Source: JAFGPJ01 sp964439135 (GTDB lineage: Bacteria > Planctomycetota > Phycisphaerae > Sedimentisphaerales > Anaerobacaceae). Taken from it: a DNA stretch of 22,384 nt. A program made the position numbers and the translations under genes. The notes under the pieces are model-generated. The model searched no databases, was not told the DNA's origin, and saw nothing but the letters and a program-made list of their open reading frames with translations. Positions within the stretch are counted from its first letter, which is position 1. Each line of letters opens with the position of its first letter. The stretch lies in NCBI GenBank assembly GCA_964439135.1, contig CAYTNN010000055.1, positions 1 to 22,384 on the forward strand, read 5' to 3'. Below are positions 21,298 to 22,384 of the stretch, piece by piece.

Positions 21298-22384
21298 ATG
21301 CTGATAAGAAAAAACGCACAAATAGCAATACTCCTGGCCGTAATTACGGCGATTTGCCCGGCAGCCGAACAGCCCCGGGAGATAGTAAGCATAATCCCTC
21401 AGCCGGTTTCGATTGAGTTTGATGATGGCTATTTTCAAATCGGGCCGGAAGCGCGGATTATTGCCGAAGGTGAGGCTGCGGCTGAAGCGTCGAAATTGTT
21501 AGATGCACTGGCCCCTGCGATGGGATTCAAATTGAGTTTGGCTGATGCCTCGCAGCGACGAAGAGGAGCTATAGCATTGGAGCTTGAGAAGGATTTGTCT
21601 AAGCTCGGCGACGAGGGTTACACGCTCAGAGTTACGCCGAGGCGTATTTTGATTCGAGCGAAGAAATCTGCGGGGCTATTCTACGGCATCCAGACGCTGC
21701 GGCAGCTTCTGCCGGCAGAGATTTTCAGTAAAACGAAGGCCGAAGATGCGGAGTGGAAAGTGCCGTGCGTGAGGATTACCGACTACCCGCGTTTTGAGTG
21801 GCGGGGCTTGCTTGTGGATCCGGCCCGGCATTTCATACCGAAGCAGGATTTGATGCGGTTTATCGACATTATGGCTTTGCATAAATTCAACAGTCTGCAG
21901 ATTCACCTGAGCGACGATACGGGCTGGCGGATTGAAATCAAGCGGTATCCGAAATTGACAAAGACCGGCGCGTGGATGGATTTTACCACGATGCGTCGCG
22001 GGGGCGAGTTTGGAAAAGCTGGCGATAAACGACCCGGCGGATTCTACAGCCAGGAGGATATTCGCCAAATTGTCAGATATGCGGCGGAGCGTTATATCAA
22101 TATCGTGCCGGAAATCGAAATGCCCGCCCATACCGGAGCGGCGATTATCTCGTACCCTGAGATAGGTCTGTATCCGGAGAAGCTCAGCGCCCTGCCGGTC
22201 GAGAAGAGATGGACCGCCAATGAGAGGATTCTGGCGCCGCGCCCGAAGACGGTTGAATTCATGCAGAACGTGCTGACCGAGGTAATGGAATTGTTTCCGA
22301 ACAGGTATATTCACATCGGTGGTGACGAAGCGAATATCGAGCACTGGAAGCAGAGCGAGGAAATGCAGGCCCAGGATCGCGAGC
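21298..22384 (+). CDS. GH20 beta-N-acetylhexosaminidase (partial, runs off right edge)
   Basis: Secreted enzyme removing terminal beta-linked GlcNAc or GalNAc from glycans. 362 residues are present and the end lies outside the window. Start ATG 21298 has the strong ribosome site CAGGAGGT. Residues 1-23 are a Sec signal peptide (AILLAVITAICPA). The N-terminal GH20b domain (about 25-145, IIPQPVSIEFDDG and GLFYGIQTLRQLLP) is followed by the catalytic TIM barrel: FEWRGLLVDPARHFIPK, HKFNSLQIHLSDDTGWRIEIK, NIVPEIEMPAHTGAAI, and YIHIGGDEANIEHW, where Asp343-Glu344 is the conserved catalytic pair of the substrate-assisted mechanism. The barrel's remaining strands, including the substrate-binding Trp/Tyr residues, are not in the window. 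Divergent from the GH-D-like gene, which fits shared control of a glycan-degradation locus. Confidence 0.95.
   Translation, partial: MLIRKNAQIAILLAVITAICPAAEQPREIVSIIPQPVSIEFDDGYFQIGPEARIIAEGEAAAEASKLLDALAPAMGFKLSLADASQRRRGAIALELEKDLSKLGDEGYTLRVTPRRILIRAKKSAGLFYGIQTLRQLLPAEIFSKTKAEDAEWKVPCVRITDYPRFEWRGLLVDPARHFIPKQDLMRFIDIMALHKFNSLQIHLSDDTGWRIEIKRYPKLTKTGAWMDFTTMRRGGEFGKAGDKRPGGFYSQEDIRQIVRYAAERYINIVPEIEMPAHTGAAIISYPEIGLYPEKLSALPVEKRWTANERILAPRPKTVEFMQNVLTEVMELFPNRYIHIGGDEANIEHWKQSEEMQAQDRE

Overview
The window looks like chromosome from an anaerobic or marine-type Planctomycetota bacterium, most likely of the Phycisphaerae side. The reasons are family-level: a prepilin with the H-X9-DG C-terminal signature, a LamG/PA14/jelly-roll surface protein of the planctomycete style, a HEAT-repeat lipoprotein running into a sensor-like beta domain and an FG-GAP/VCBS-type repeat, a Tat-exported Gfo/Idh/MocA oxidoreductase, a BlaI/M56 pair, and secreted glycoside hydrolases. 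No rRNA, tRNA, CRISPR array, phage gene or transposase was recognised.

Layout. From 1 to 10116 everything is read leftward: a large lipoprotein running off the left edge (<1-2505, interrupted by a 100-N gap), a Tat-signal Gfo/Idh/MocA oxidoreductase (2552-3865), an aldo/keto reductase (4027-4950), a small P-loop NTPase resembling the core of PilT/VirB11 ATPases (4975-5751), an H-X9-DG pseudopilin (5807-6613) and a 1063-residue secreted LamG/Fn3-like/PA14 protein (6925-10116). A 591-bp divergent intergenic region (10117-10707) separates this from rightward genes: an HU-like protein, a small protein resembling DUF6941 and a two-TM protein (10708-11738), then a BlaI-type repressor with its presumed operator and an overlapping M56 (BlaR1-like) metalloprotease whose C-terminus is a long charged coiled-coil instead of a penicillin-binding domain (11892-14623). 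Leftward again come a small zinc-ribbon protein (14740-14943) and a NodI/NodJ-like ABC exporter pair (15337-17050). A rightward uroporphyrinogen-decarboxylase/corrinoid methyltransferase-family gene follows (17334-18673; it contains a second N gap that the flanks show to be an assembly artefact), converging on a leftward GH-D-like secreted glycosidase (18711-20741). A rightward GH20 beta-N-acetylhexosaminidase (21298 to the right edge) is divergent from that glycosidase.

How the genes may work together: the exported oxidoreductase, the aldo/keto reductase, the LamG/PA14 surface protein, the GH-D-like enzyme and the GH20 enzyme fit a bacterium that binds and dismantles complex, probably amino-sugar or galactose-containing, glycans. 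The BlaI/M56 pair is a self-contained signal-controlled repressor module; its targets are not visible beyond its own promoter. The most interesting items are the M56 sensor with a repeat-built coiled-coil ectodomain, the minimal PilT-like NTPase beside a pseudopilin, a domain nested inside the C-terminal jelly-roll of the LamG protein with a possible decayed dockerin-like tail after its stop codon, and several short dyad repeats, one of which lies in frame inside a gene. Two N gaps of exactly 100 bases show this is a draft assembly.
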